Source of the DNA: an uncultured Paracoccaceae bacterium
GTDB taxonomy: Bacteria > Pseudomonadota > Alphaproteobacteria > Rhodobacterales > Rhodobacteraceae
NCBI GenBank assembly: GCA_947500825.1
Contig: CANMTR010000004.1
Location: 186,001-250,000 of the forward strand
Reading direction: 5' to 3'
Length of the DNA: 64,000 nt
The translations under genes and the position numbers were made by a program. A model generated the notes under the pieces. It did not search any database and had not been told where the DNA came from. It was given only the letters and a program-made list of their open reading frames with translations. Positions 52,651 through 61,212 of the stretch are shown piece by piece. Positions within the stretch are counted from its first letter, which is position 1, and the number at the start of each line of letters is the position of its first letter.

Positions 52651-53378
52651 ACGTGCGTCGCACCACCACCATCGGGCTTGTCCTCGCCGGACTCGTCCTC
52701 GTCGCCTGGGCGGGGCTGGGCTTCGTCGCGCTTTTCCTGGTGCCGTGGAAGCTCTGGTGGCCCGCCGCGCCCGCCGTGATCGCGGTGCAGTGCTGGCTCT
52801 ACGTGGGCCTTTTCATCGTCGCGCACGATGCCATCCACGGGACGCTCGCCCCGAAATGGCCGGCGCTGAACCGCACGGTCGGCCGCCTCTTCGTGCTGCT
52901 CTATGCCGGGTTCGACTTCGACCGCCTGGCCCGGTCGCATCACGCCCATCACCGCCATTCGGGCACGGAACAGGACCCGGATTTCGACGCCGCGCATCCG
53001 AGTGCCTTCCTTCCCTGGTTCGTGACCTTCTTCCGGCAATATTTCGGGCTCAGGCAATGGGCGGTCCTCGCCGCCGCCTCCTTGGCGCTTGCGGTCGCCC
53101 TCGGGGATCGGGCGCCCCTCATGCTGCTCTTCTGGGCCCTGCCGGCGATCCTGTCGGCGGTCCAGCTGTTCTATTTCGGCACCTACCTTCCCCATCGGCA
53201 CGAGGAGGCGCCGTTCGTCGACGGCCACCGGGCGCGGAGCAGCGGGCTCTCCTGGCTGCCGTCGCTGCTGACCTGCTTCCACTTCGGCCATCACCATACC
53301 CATCACGCCAAGCCCTGGGTGCCCTGGTGGCGCCTGCCGGATGCCGCCCGAGGAGATACCGCATGTCCGCCATCCTGA
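52647..53378 (+). CDS. crtW: Beta-carotene ketolase
   Basis: Membrane di-iron ketolase of 243 residues, inserting 4-keto groups into beta-ionone rings. Histidine clusters are in the CrtW arrangement: HDAIHG (about residues 60-65), HHAHHRHSG with DPDF shortly after, and FHFGHHHTHHAKPWVPWWRLP near the C-terminus. Several membrane segments. It overlaps the permease by 4 nt and crtZ by 16 nt. Fatty-acid desaturases share the motifs, but the location with crtZ/Y/I/B makes CrtW secure. Confidence 0.92.
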   Translation: MNVRRTTTIGLVLAGLVLVAWAGLGFVALFLVPWKLWWPAAPAVIAVQCWLYVGLFIVAHDAIHGTLAPKWPALNRTVGRLFVLLYAGFDFDRLARSHHAHHRHSGTEQDPDFDAAHPSAFLPWFVTFFRQYFGLRQWAVLAAASLALAVALGDRAPLMLLFWALPAILSAVQLFYFGTYLPHRHEEAPFVDGHRARSSGLSWLPSLLTCFHFGHHHTHHAKPWVPWWRLPDAARGDTACPPS

Positions 53379-53860
53379 TCCCCGCCGCCATCGTCGTCGC
53401 CACGGTCGTGGCGACCGAGTTTTTCGCCGCGTGGATTCACCGCGTCGTCATGCACGGGCCCGGCTGGCGCTGGCACCGGTCGCACCACGAGCCGCGCGCC
53501 GGCTTGATCGAGCGCAACGATCTCTACTCGCTGGTCTTCGCCGGCCTTTCGATGGGGCTGTTCTGGATGGGGGCGACGCTGTTCGCGCCGCTCTGGTGGG
53601 TGGCGGTGGGGTTGTGCGTCTATGGCGTCATCTACTTCTGCGTTCACGACGGCCTGGTTCATCAGCGCTGGCCGTTCCGCCACGTGCCGCGCCGGGGCTA
53701 TCTGCGCCGCATCTACCAGGCGCACCGGCTGCACCACGCGGTGCAGGAGCGCGAGGGCTGCGTGTCGTTCGGCTTCGTACTGGTCCGGCCGGTCGACAAG
53801 CTGCGGACCGAGCTGCACGCCAATATGCGCCGTTACGGCAAGGAGCGTCCGGATACCTGA
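53363..53860 (+). CDS. crtZ: Beta-carotene hydroxylase
   Basis: Membrane di-iron 3,3'-hydroxylase of 165 residues. Histidine motifs HRVVMHG, HRSHHEPR, VHDGLVHQRW and HRLHHAVQEREGCVSFGF match CrtZ from ketocarotenoid producers. With CrtW it would lead from beta-carotene to astaxanthin. ATG 53363 lies within crtW. The 3' end overlaps the minus-strand crtB gene by 28 nt (53833-53860). Confidence 0.94.
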   Translation: MSAILIPAAIVVATVVATEFFAAWIHRVVMHGPGWRWHRSHHEPRAGLIERNDLYSLVFAGLSMGLFWMGATLFAPLWWVAVGLCVYGVIYFCVHDGLVHQRWPFRHVPRRGYLRRIYQAHRLHHAVQEREGCVSFGFVLVRPVDKLRTELHANMRRYGKERPDT

Positions 53861-54771
53861 TCGTCGCGGGTCCAGAGCCCCTGGCGGGGCGCGGCGTCCA
53901 TGCGCCGCGCGCGCGGCCCGTCGAAGGCGGCGAGCGCGAGCGCCCCGATCTTTCGCCGACGCGAGGTCGCGATGCGGTTGGCCCAGTCGTGGGGCGTCGC
54001 GTGCCGGATCCGGTCGCCGATCGCGCGATAGACCCGCCGGGACGCGGCGATGCCCCAGACCGCATCGCCCGGCAGCGCGGACAGCCCGCGAAACCCAGAT
54101 GCGTAATAGGGCTCGGCCACGTCCAGCAGACGCACCGCGCTTCGCCGGGCGCGGGGCCAGGCATCCGGCTCGCTCAGATCGCGGGCGGTGAGGCCTTCGG
54201 CCGCCAAGACTTCGCCTGGCAGGTAGCAGCGCCCCGCCGTCGCATCCTCGACCACGTCGCGCGCGATATTGGTCAGCTGGAAGGCGATCCCCAGATCCGC
54301 CGCGCGATCCAGCGCCTCGGGGTCGGTCACCCCCATGATCCGCGCCATCATCACCCCCACGACGCCAGCAGCATGGTAGCAGTAGTCGAGCGTGTCGCTC
54401 AGCGTATGGTAGCGGCGGCCCTGGGCATCCATGGCGAACCCGTCGAGCAATTCCTGCGGGTGGGCGCGCGGGATCGCATGGCGGTGGCAGACCCGGGCCA
54501 GCGCCGCGAAGGGCGGGGCCGCGGGCGCGCCGGCCAGCGCCGCGTCCGTCGCCTTGCGCAAGTCGCAGAGCCGCCCCCCGGCATCCGCCACGGGGTGACG
54601 GTCGTGGCCCAGGTGCTGTCCGTCCACGGCATCGTCGCAATGGCGGCACCAGGCATAGAGAAGCGTGGCGTCGTCGCGCAGGTCGGACCGCATCAGCCGC
54701 GTCGCCACCGCGAAGCTCTGCGATCCTTGCGCAAGGGCTGCGCGCGCCTCGGCCAGGACGGGGTCCGTCAT
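53833..54771 (-). CDS. crtB: Phytoene synthase
   Basis: Joins two geranylgeranyl diphosphates to phytoene, the first committed carotenoid step. 312 residues. Asp-rich motifs are visible in YAWCRHCDDAVDG (about residues 40-52) and NIARDVVEDATAGRCYLP (about 167-184), with FQLTN just before. Last gene of crtY-crtI-crtB, its ATG overlapping the crtI stop by 4 nt. Ends inside the converging crtZ. The GGPP synthase gene crtE is not in the window. Confidence 0.95.
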   Translation of the reverse strand: MTDPVLAEARAALAQGSQSFAVATRLMRSDLRDDATLLYAWCRHCDDAVDGQHLGHDRHPVADAGGRLCDLRKATDAALAGAPAAPPFAALARVCHRHAIPRAHPQELLDGFAMDAQGRRYHTLSDTLDYCYHAAGVVGVMMARIMGVTDPEALDRAADLGIAFQLTNIARDVVEDATAGRCYLPGEVLAAEGLTARDLSEPDAWPRARRSAVRLLDVAEPYYASGFRGLSALPGDAVWGIAASRRVYRAIGDRIRHATPHDWANRIATSRRRKIGALALAAFDGPRARRMDAAPRQGLWTRDDQVSGRSLP

Positions 54772-56267
54772 CTTACGGCCGCCCCATCGATCATCAGGCC
54801 GGCCGTCGCCTTTGCCGACCCGACCACCCCCGGTATCCCGGCCCCGGGATGGGTGCCCGCGCCGACGACGAACAGGTTCTCGATCGCGTCGTCGCGATTG
54901 TGGGGCCGGAACCACGCGCTTTGGGTCAGGAGCGGCTCGACCGAGAAGGCGCTGCCCAGATGGGCGTTGAGCTCGGTCGAGAAGTCCGAGGGCGTGAAGT
55001 GGCGCACCGTCACGAGGTCACGGGAGAGGTTGGGGATATGACGCGCCTCGAGATAGCGCAGGATGCGGTCGCGGTAGAGCGGCCCCACCGTCTCCCAGTC
55101 GATCTGTGCCGTGCCCAGATGCGGGACCGGCGACAGCGCGTAATAGGCCGAATGCCCGGGTGGAGCCATGCTGTCATCGGTCACGGACGGTGCATGGAGG
55201 TAGAGCGAGAAATCGTCTGCCAGCCCGTCGGTGCCGAAGATCTCGGCGAGGAGGGCGCGGTAGCGGGGGCCGAACAGGACCATGTGGTGCTGCAGGTGCG
55301 GATGCTGCGCCTTGAGCCCGAAATAGACCACGAAAAGCGACATGGAGTAGGTCTTGCGCTCCAGTGCGCGTGCCTTGGCCGGCCCCCGGGCCGTATCGCG
55401 CAGCATGTGACGGTAGGTGTGGACGATGTCGGCGTTCGAGGCGATGCTGTCGAAGTCCAGCCGCGCACCCTTCACCACCACGCCGGTCGCGTGGTCGTTC
55501 TCTACCAGGATGCGGTCGACGGGCGCGTTCAGGTGCACGATCCCGCCGAGATCCTCGAAAAGCCGCACCATCGCGTCGATCAGGGCGCCGGTCCCGCCGC
55601 GGGCGTACCAGACGCGCCCCTTGCGCTCGAGCGCGTGGATCAGGGCGTAGATCGACGAGGTCGAGAACGGATTGCCGCCGACCAGAAGCGTATGGAAGCT
55701 GAACGCCTGGCGCAGCTTCTCGTCGCGAATGAAACGCGAGACGGCGGTATAGACGCTTTCGTGGGAGCGCAGTCGGACCAGCGTCGGCGCGACCTTGACC
55801 ATGGACCAGAAGCTCTGGAACGGAACCGCGCCCAGCCGCTCGTACCCCTCGCGATAGAGGTCCTCGCTGTAGGCCAGCAGGTGGCGGTACCCGGCAATGT
55901 CGCCGGGCGCGAATCTGGCGATCTGCTCTTCCATCCCGCCCTGGTCGGCGACGAGATCGAAGCGGCTCCCATCCTCCCAGCAGAGGCGATAGAACGGGTC
56001 GATGGGGATCAGGTCCACGTCGTCGGCCATGCGTCGCCCCGACAGCGCCCAGAGCTGCTCGAGGCAGTCGGGATCGGTGATGACGGTCGGGCCCGCATCG
56101 AAGGTGAAGCCCTCGTCGCGATAGACATAGGCGCGTCCACCGGGCTGGTCGCGAGCCTCGAAGAGCGTGGTGGCGATACCTGCGCTCTGAAGCCTGATGG
56201 CCAGCGCCAGCCCGCCGAAACCGGATCCGATGACCGCTGCGGTGGCGGGGCGCTCGAAGGTCTTCAT
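54768..56267 (-). CDS. crtI: Phytoene desaturase
   Basis: FAD-dependent CrtI-type desaturase of 499 residues, converting phytoene to lycopene in four steps. AAVIGSGFGGLALAIRLQSAGIATTLFEARDQPGGRAYVYRDEGFTFDAGPTVITDP (residues 10-66) is the classic N-terminus. The C-terminal carotenoid signature appears as NLFVVGAGTHPGAGIPGVVGSAKATAGLM. It overlaps crtY and crtB by 4 nt each, so the three are translationally coupled. Confidence 0.96.
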   Translation of the reverse strand: MKTFERPATAAVIGSGFGGLALAIRLQSAGIATTLFEARDQPGGRAYVYRDEGFTFDAGPTVITDPDCLEQLWALSGRRMADDVDLIPIDPFYRLCWEDGSRFDLVADQGGMEEQIARFAPGDIAGYRHLLAYSEDLYREGYERLGAVPFQSFWSMVKVAPTLVRLRSHESVYTAVSRFIRDEKLRQAFSFHTLLVGGNPFSTSSIYALIHALERKGRVWYARGGTGALIDAMVRLFEDLGGIVHLNAPVDRILVENDHATGVVVKGARLDFDSIASNADIVHTYRHMLRDTARGPAKARALERKTYSMSLFVVYFGLKAQHPHLQHHMVLFGPRYRALLAEIFGTDGLADDFSLYLHAPSVTDDSMAPPGHSAYYALSPVPHLGTAQIDWETVGPLYRDRILRYLEARHIPNLSRDLVTVRHFTPSDFSTELNAHLGSAFSVEPLLTQSAWFRPHNRDDAIENLFVVGAGTHPGAGIPGVVGSAKATAGLMIDGAAVR

Positions 56268-57454
56268 GGCTTCGCCTCCGCCATGAGCCCTCGCGGGGGG
56301 ATCGAGCGTAGCGCCCTGTGGATCGGCACCGGCGGCTTGCCCGACAGGATCCGCGCCATGTCGCGCAGCCCGGTGCGGCCGCCGTAGAACCGCTCGATCA
56401 CCGGCTGCGGCAGGCGATAGAATTTCTGCATCACAAGGTGCCGACGTTCGGGCCGGGCGGCGCGGAACAGCATGCGGTTGAGAAAGCGATAGAAAGCCTG
56501 CCGTGGCTCGCGCGCCCGGGCATGGTCGTGGACCAGATCGGCCAGCGCGGCACTGCGGATCGGCCACGCCTCGGCCACCAGATTGGCGCTCCGCACCGCG
56601 TCGGGAAAGGAATAGCCGGTCGTCGCGTGAAAGAACGCCCCGCGCATTCCCAGCCATGGCACGTCCTCGGCGCGCGACCAGAAAAGCCGGCGGTCGAAGT
56701 CGAGCGCGATGGGCAGCACCCCCGCCTCTCGGTGCACGACACGCGCGATCCGCCAGCCCCGCGCGGCGGCGTAGTCCCGGATGCAGGCGCCGATCCCGTC
56801 TTCGTCCAGAGCGCAGCCATCGGCATAGCGCGTATCCTCGATCAGAAGCCGCGTTGCCGAGAATGGCAGCAGATAGACGAAGCGGAAACCGTCGATCTGG
56901 GGCACCGTCGCGTCCATGATGAGGGGCAGATCGACCCCGTGCGGGGTCTCGGTCTCGACGATCAGGCCCACGAACTTCTGATAGGCGAGCGTCAGCCCCG
57001 GCGCGGTCCGGTGGCCGCGCGCATCGATTGTGCAGGGCGCCGCGATCCGCGTGCCGTCGTCGAGCACGACGCTGTCGGGCTGGACGGCGCGGACCCGCGC
57101 CTTCGTGCGGATCGTCACGCCGGGCAGCCTGCCGACAGCCGACCGCAGGCTGGCCGACGTCATCGACGCATAGCCGGTCGTGAGGTGACGTGTGAGATCG
57201 GCGAAGCGCACGCTCTGCCCGCTCCACTGCTTCGCCAGGGCCGGGGCGAGCCAGGCCCGGTCGGCCGCGCCGACATCCGTCGCCTGATGCGACCACGTCT
57301 TTTCCCCGAAGGCCGTTTCACCCGCTTCGAGGATGAGAATGCGCGGCGGTCGCGGGAGCGCCGAGAGCCGCAGCGCCAGAAGCCCCGCCACAAGACCGGC
57401 ACCCGCCACGATGATATCCGGCTCGTCCGGCGAGATGGCTCTGGTGTGGCGCAT
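56264..57454 (-). CDS. crtY: Lycopene beta-cyclase
   Basis: CrtY-type cyclase of 396 residues making beta-carotene from lycopene. IIVAGAGLVAGLLALRLS (dinucleotide-binding, about residues 14-31), GEKTWSHQ, YASMTSASLRSAV, IDARG, YQKFVGLIVETETPHG, and DTRYADG are family motifs. First gene of the crtY-crtI-crtB operon; start ATG 57454. Paired direct repeats of LytTR type stand 115-143 nt upstream. Confidence 0.93.
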   Translation of the reverse strand: MRHTRAISPDEPDIIVAGAGLVAGLLALRLSALPRPPRILILEAGETAFGEKTWSHQATDVGAADRAWLAPALAKQWSGQSVRFADLTRHLTTGYASMTSASLRSAVGRLPGVTIRTKARVRAVQPDSVVLDDGTRIAAPCTIDARGHRTAPGLTLAYQKFVGLIVETETPHGVDLPLIMDATVPQIDGFRFVYLLPFSATRLLIEDTRYADGCALDEDGIGACIRDYAAARGWRIARVVHREAGVLPIALDFDRRLFWSRAEDVPWLGMRGAFFHATTGYSFPDAVRSANLVAEAWPIRSAALADLVHDHARAREPRQAFYRFLNRMLFRAARPERRHLVMQKFYRLPQPVIERFYGGRTGLRDMARILSGKPPVPIHRALRSIPPRGLMAEAKP

Positions 57455-58029
57455 GGTGTCGTCCCCTCCGGTTTCGACGAGACTGGAGGCTGACCGGCGC
57501 GTTCGGCAACGCCGACTGCACGAATGACGGGAGGGCTGGCACGGACTGCCCGCGGGGCATCGTGTTCGTCCGTGCAAACTCCCGTGTCATCCGTGCATCC
57601 GGCCTTGGAGGGCGGCAGATCTCCAGCAGGGTCCGCGAACGGGGGGAACTTGACCCAACCGACCGGAGGCTGTCCGTGCCGCAGATGTCGATAATCGCTC
57701 CGATGGGCTTTTCCGGAGGTGCACGTCGTCGCAGGGCAGGTGGTGCTGGCCGACAGCGTGATGCCGGCGACGCCGGTCCCGTGAGAGGCGGGGCCTTCCG
57801 AACGATCCCGCGGTCAGCAGCTTCGAAGGGCCGGTCGGCAAACCGGACCCGCAGACCGGCAGCATGAACGTCGATGAGGCAGGATCGCGACCCGTCCCCG
57901 CGACACTCCGCCACGATCACGATCGGGCGGACCACATTTTCCCGACTGTTCAGGAACCGTAACGTGCTCGACGAGACCATCGTGAAAGAGAGACCTCTGA
58001 CGCGGCGAGCGGACGGGCTGGAGAGTGTG
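57455..58029. other. Region between crtY and the LytTR gene
   Basis: 575 nt holding the crtY promoter region (minus strand) and the promoter of the LytTR gene (plus strand). The LytTR-like direct repeats lie at 57569-57598. A plus-strand frame from 57562 (MFVRANSRVIRASGLGGRQISS...) has no motif I know and I do not call it. No terminator evident. Confidence 0.5.
57569..57598. promoter_or_regulatory. LytTR-like paired direct repeats upstream of crtY
   Basis: TCCGTGCAA (57569-57577) and TCCGTGCAT (57590-57598) repeat with a period of exactly 21 bp, i.e. 9-bp sites 12 bp apart. LytTR regulators bind such pairs with the consensus (T/A)(A/C)(C/A)GTTN(A/G)(T/G). The two sites match at 7 and 8 of 9 positions. 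They stand 115-144 nt upstream of the crtY start, and a LytTR gene is adjacent. Confidence 0.45.
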
Positions 58030-58926
58030 ATGCGCATGAAGACCTGGATGCGCGACTGGAATCCGCGAGAGCGTTGGCCGGATTTCCTCGTCCTGGCCGG
58101 TTTCTTCCTGGCGCTTCTGTTCACGACCCTCGATCCCGAACCCTCGTCGGGCTTGTCGCTTCTGCCGCGCTTCGCCTTCTGGCTCGCCCATATCCTGGTC
58201 TTCTTCCTGCTTCTGCACGTGGCCCAGATCGGGTTGCAGCGAGTGTCGGCGTTCACCCGGCTTCATGCCTGGGCGCAGGTTTGCGTATCGGGAGTGGCGG
58301 GCGCGCTTCTCTTCACGCCCGTGGCGCTCATGCTGGAGCTTCTCTTCGGGGTGGATGCGGCATTGGACGACACGGGTAAGCCGCTCGTTCACGCGCTCGC
58401 GTCCGAGTTCGGCGCGCTGCTGCCGGGCTCCCTCCTCGTCTGGTTCTGCCTGAACGCCACGCGTCTGCTCAACCTTCCGGAACCCACCGCGCCGGAGCGG
58501 TCGGTGCCGCCGGACCCGATGGACGAGTTCTGGAGCAAGGTCCCCAGGTCTCTCGGTCGCGATCTCGTGGCCCTTACGGCGGAGCTGCACTATCTGCGGG
58601 TTCAGACCACCGGCGGCGATGCGCTCATCCTCTATCCCTTTGGCCGAGCCGTGGAGGAACTGGGCGACCGCGGGTATCGAGTCCATCGCTCGCACTGGAT
58701 TGCCGCAGGGCATCTGGACGGCGTCGAGCGTGAGGGCGACCGCTATTTCTGTCGAACCGATACGGAGCTTCGCCTTCCGCTAAGCCGTTCCTACCGCCGC
58801 ACGATCCGGGACGTCTGCGCCGCCCGGCAGGCGCTCTCGAAGAGCCGCGTGGATACGAGCGAAGCCGGAAAACGGACGCGGCACAGAACAAGGCGCTGTT
58901 CGGAGACGGGTAGCCTCCAGTCCTGA
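58030..58926 (+). CDS. Membrane-anchored LytTR-domain transcriptional regulator
   Basis: Protein of 298 residues. Four membrane segments fill the N-terminal half (about residues 20-145: FLVLAGFFLALLFTTL, FAFWLAHILVFFLLLHVA, VSGVAGALLFTPVALMLELLF, LLPGSLLVWFCL). A LytTR DNA-binding domain follows (about 180-270: RDLVALTAELHYLRVQTTGGDALILYPFGRAVEEL...VHRSHWIAAGHLDGVEREGDRYF). ATG 58030 is used; the upstream frame to 57874 lacks hydrophobic or domain character. Such MHYT-like or TM-LytTR proteins sense membrane signals. By location it may control crtYIB. Confidence 0.85.
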   Translation: MRMKTWMRDWNPRERWPDFLVLAGFFLALLFTTLDPEPSSGLSLLPRFAFWLAHILVFFLLLHVAQIGLQRVSAFTRLHAWAQVCVSGVAGALLFTPVALMLELLFGVDAALDDTGKPLVHALASEFGALLPGSLLVWFCLNATRLLNLPEPTAPERSVPPDPMDEFWSKVPRSLGRDLVALTAELHYLRVQTTGGDALILYPFGRAVEELGDRGYRVHRSHWIAAGHLDGVEREGDRYFCRTDTELRLPLSRSYRRTIRDVCAARQALSKSRVDTSEAGKRTRHRTRRCSETGSLQS

Positions 58927-60148
58927 AGTCCCACGGGTGCGGAGTACGGGTCTCTGAGCCATCGGGGGTCAGGACGGCAGCGCCACGAGCCCGAACGAGA
59001 CCGCTATCACCCCGAGGGAGGGAGCGGCCGACGAGACCGGCAGCACGGGCGCCAAGGGCACGACCTGCAGGAGGACCGCGATCGCCGCGATCCAGGCGGG
59101 AAGGGCGGGCAAAAGGGCAAGGGACCCTGGTTCCATCCAAAAGTGGCGGATGACGACGGTGGCGAAGTCGGTCGGCCCCGGTGATCGAGCCGCGCTTGCC
59201 AGGAGGCCCGATTGATTTGTCCCGAAGACCTCGGCGAAGGGGCATTCCAGCTGTTTGCACGTTGTCCAGGGAGGGCGGAGCCGAGCGCTCTCCTTTCCGA
59301 CGGGTAGGCTTCCGATTGGCTCGACGAAGTCCCTGACGTCTGTCCATGGAGGAGCGCCGGACGCCCGGCTGCATCTCTTGCTGGGCAATCATGGCAGGCT
59401 CTTCCAGGCGCCCCGACGTAAAGTCGTACCCAATGTAGCCGGCCGTTCCCTTGAAGGTGGCGAAGCGGCCCATGTAGGAGGCCAGGTCGCGGAAGTCGTC
59501 TTCGGTCAGGGATGCGGGATTTTTCCGAACGACGACTTTTGCGGCGGCCTAGAGCGATCTGACCCTCGTTTGCCGGATGCGCAATCTCCGGATCGTTTCC
59601 GTGAGGCTGATCAATTTGGGTCGATGGGTGACATGGTCGAGTGTGACCGGCCGGGGCCCAGTGGGCAATCTCTGAGCGCACTCGGTCCGCGTCTGAGGAT
59701 GTCGAACCCGGCGCCCCCTGCGTCGTGAAGCATTCGGTCGGGCAGGTCGCCCGCCTTCATCGGGGCCGAACAAGATCCCCGCGCCCAGCATCTTCGCACA
59801 GTTTGAGACCACGCCGAGAGTAGGTCGGTCAATCCAACCTGTCCCGCGGCACCCGGCGGGACGGGCGCGGAGATGCCCGCGACCTGTGCCGCAGACCACC
59901 GCAGAATGCTCGGCGCGACTTTCGGTCAATCTCGACAGGCTGAACGTATCCACGAGTAACCGCTTCGCGAAAGCTACGCCGCAGCCAGCGACTGCTAAAG
60001 AATGCCGGGAATGGCCCGAGAGTGTCAGGGATCGGGGCCAGAAGACGGATGTTTCGCCGCGCTGCCGCAGGACGGCTTCGAGCCCGTATCCGCCCTTCGA
60101 GTTCAGGCCCTGGCGGTCTTGCGGAAGGGTCCATTCCTCCAGAGACCC
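58927..60148. other. 1.2 kb without a confident gene
   Basis: No intact gene recognised. The most coding-like stretch is on the minus strand at about 59370-59545 (NPASLTEDDFRDLASYMGRFATFKGTAGYIGYDFTSG), whose family I cannot name. A hydrophobic frame at 58969-59150 (PALPAWIAAIAVLLQVVPLAPVLPV) may be a scrap of a membrane protein, perhaps ExoD-like. Around 59740-59690 the minus strand reads LPDRMLHDAGGAGFDI, faintly like a DUF1127 end. Looks like eroded, formerly coding DNA. Confidence 0.45.
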
Positions 60149-61111
60149 TCACGCATGGAAACGCTTTCGATATTCTCCCGGGGTCAGGCCCACGATCCTG
60201 TGGAAGATCTTGCGGAAGGCACCGGCGTCGGAATAGCCGATTTCCCAGGAAATGCGCTCCACCGGCAGGCGGCCGAATTGCAGAAGCTCCTGAGCCTTCA
60301 CGACGCGGAGGCGCTGCGCGTATTCGGTGGTGGTCAGGCCGGTCGCCTTCTGGAAGCGGCGCAACAGCGTGCGCTTTTCCAGCCCCGCCTGATCCGCCAA
60401 GGATGCAAGGCGCGCATCGCGCCCCTCGTTCGCCTGCAGGAAGTGCTGAACCTTGAGGACCGCCGGATCCCCGTGTGTCAGTCGGGGTGCGAAGCCGCTG
60501 TAATAGCGCTGCTCCCGCCCCGGCGGGTCCACGAGCATCATGCGGGCGGTCTGCGCCATGATTACGGGCCCGAGGAAGCGGTCGACCAGCTTGAGGCCAA
60601 GATCGGTCCAGGACATTAGCCCGCCTGCCGAGATAATGTCACCGCCGTCGATGATCAGCCGGTCCGTATCCAGCGCGATGTCGGGAAACCGCTCCCGGAA
60701 ATCTTCGGCATAGATCCAGTGCGTGGTGGCCGCGCGCCCGCTCAACAGGCCCGTCTCGGCCAACAGGAAGGCGCCGCCACAGACGGAGGCAAGCACCGTC
60801 CCCTCGCCATGGCGCTCTCGCAGCCAGACCGCCAGTGGGGCAGCGGTGTCGGGCTGGATGGGCGCTTCCAGTGACGGAGGCAGCACAAGGACCTGACAGG
60901 GAGCGTCGTCGTGGCTCGACGCTTCCGGGGCGCCCGCGGGCATCGGTATTTTCAGCCCGTCGGCTTGAAGGGTCTGAACCCGCAACCACGGGGCCCCCTG
61001 ATCCGAACGCTCCGACGCTCGCCCGGCGATCTGAAAGAGGTCCGCCAGCCCCATGGCTGCGGAAAGCTGTGCGCCGGGATAGAGGACGATACCGATCCTG
61101 ACCTCGTCCAT
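60149..61111 (-). CDS. GlxA-family AraC-type transcriptional regulator
   Basis: Regulator of 320 residues. A DJ-1/PfpI-like domain occupies residues about 5-190 ([50 protein letters not shown], with a Cys in the elbow). A C-terminal AraC double HTH follows (about 220-318: [47 protein letters not shown]...[28 protein letters not shown]). Divergent from the isochorismatase-like gene by about 100 nt and likely its regulator. Confidence 0.93.
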   Translation of the reverse strand: MDEVRIGIVLYPGAQLSAAMGLADLFQIAGRASERSDQGAPWLRVQTLQADGLKIPMPAGAPEASSHDDAPCQVLVLPPSLEAPIQPDTAAPLAVWLRERHGEGTVLASVCGGAFLLAETGLLSGRAATTHWIYAEDFRERFPDIALDTDRLIIDGGDIISAGGLMSWTDLGLKLVDRFLGPVIMAQTARMMLVDPPGREQRYYSGFAPRLTHGDPAVLKVQHFLQANEGRDARLASLADQAGLEKRTLLRRFQKATGLTTTEYAQRLRVVKAQELLQFGRLPVERISWEIGYSDAGAFRKIFHRIVGLTPGEYRKRFHA

Positions 61112-61140
61112 ATGTCGATATCACCCCGTCTTATGTCGAT
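61111..61140. promoter_or_regulatory. Direct repeats TATGTCGAT at the glxA/hydrolase divergent promoter
   Basis: Perfect 9-bp direct repeats at 61111-61119 and 61132-61140, 21 bp apart start to start. This is the two-helical-turn spacing used by AraC-family regulators. The first copy touches the regulator's own start codon; the second faces the hydrolase promoter. Confidence 0.45.
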
Positions 61141-61212
61141 TGCGCCAATGGTGAGGGATGTGGACGCGCGCCAGATTGGGTCAAGAAACGCAGATCCAGA
61201 AAGGTGAAACCC

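Noticed and set aside
57562-57867. 101-residue plus-strand ORF upstream of the LytTR gene
   Set aside because: No recognisable motif, no good ribosome-binding site, and it covers the LytTR-like repeat region of the crtY promoter.
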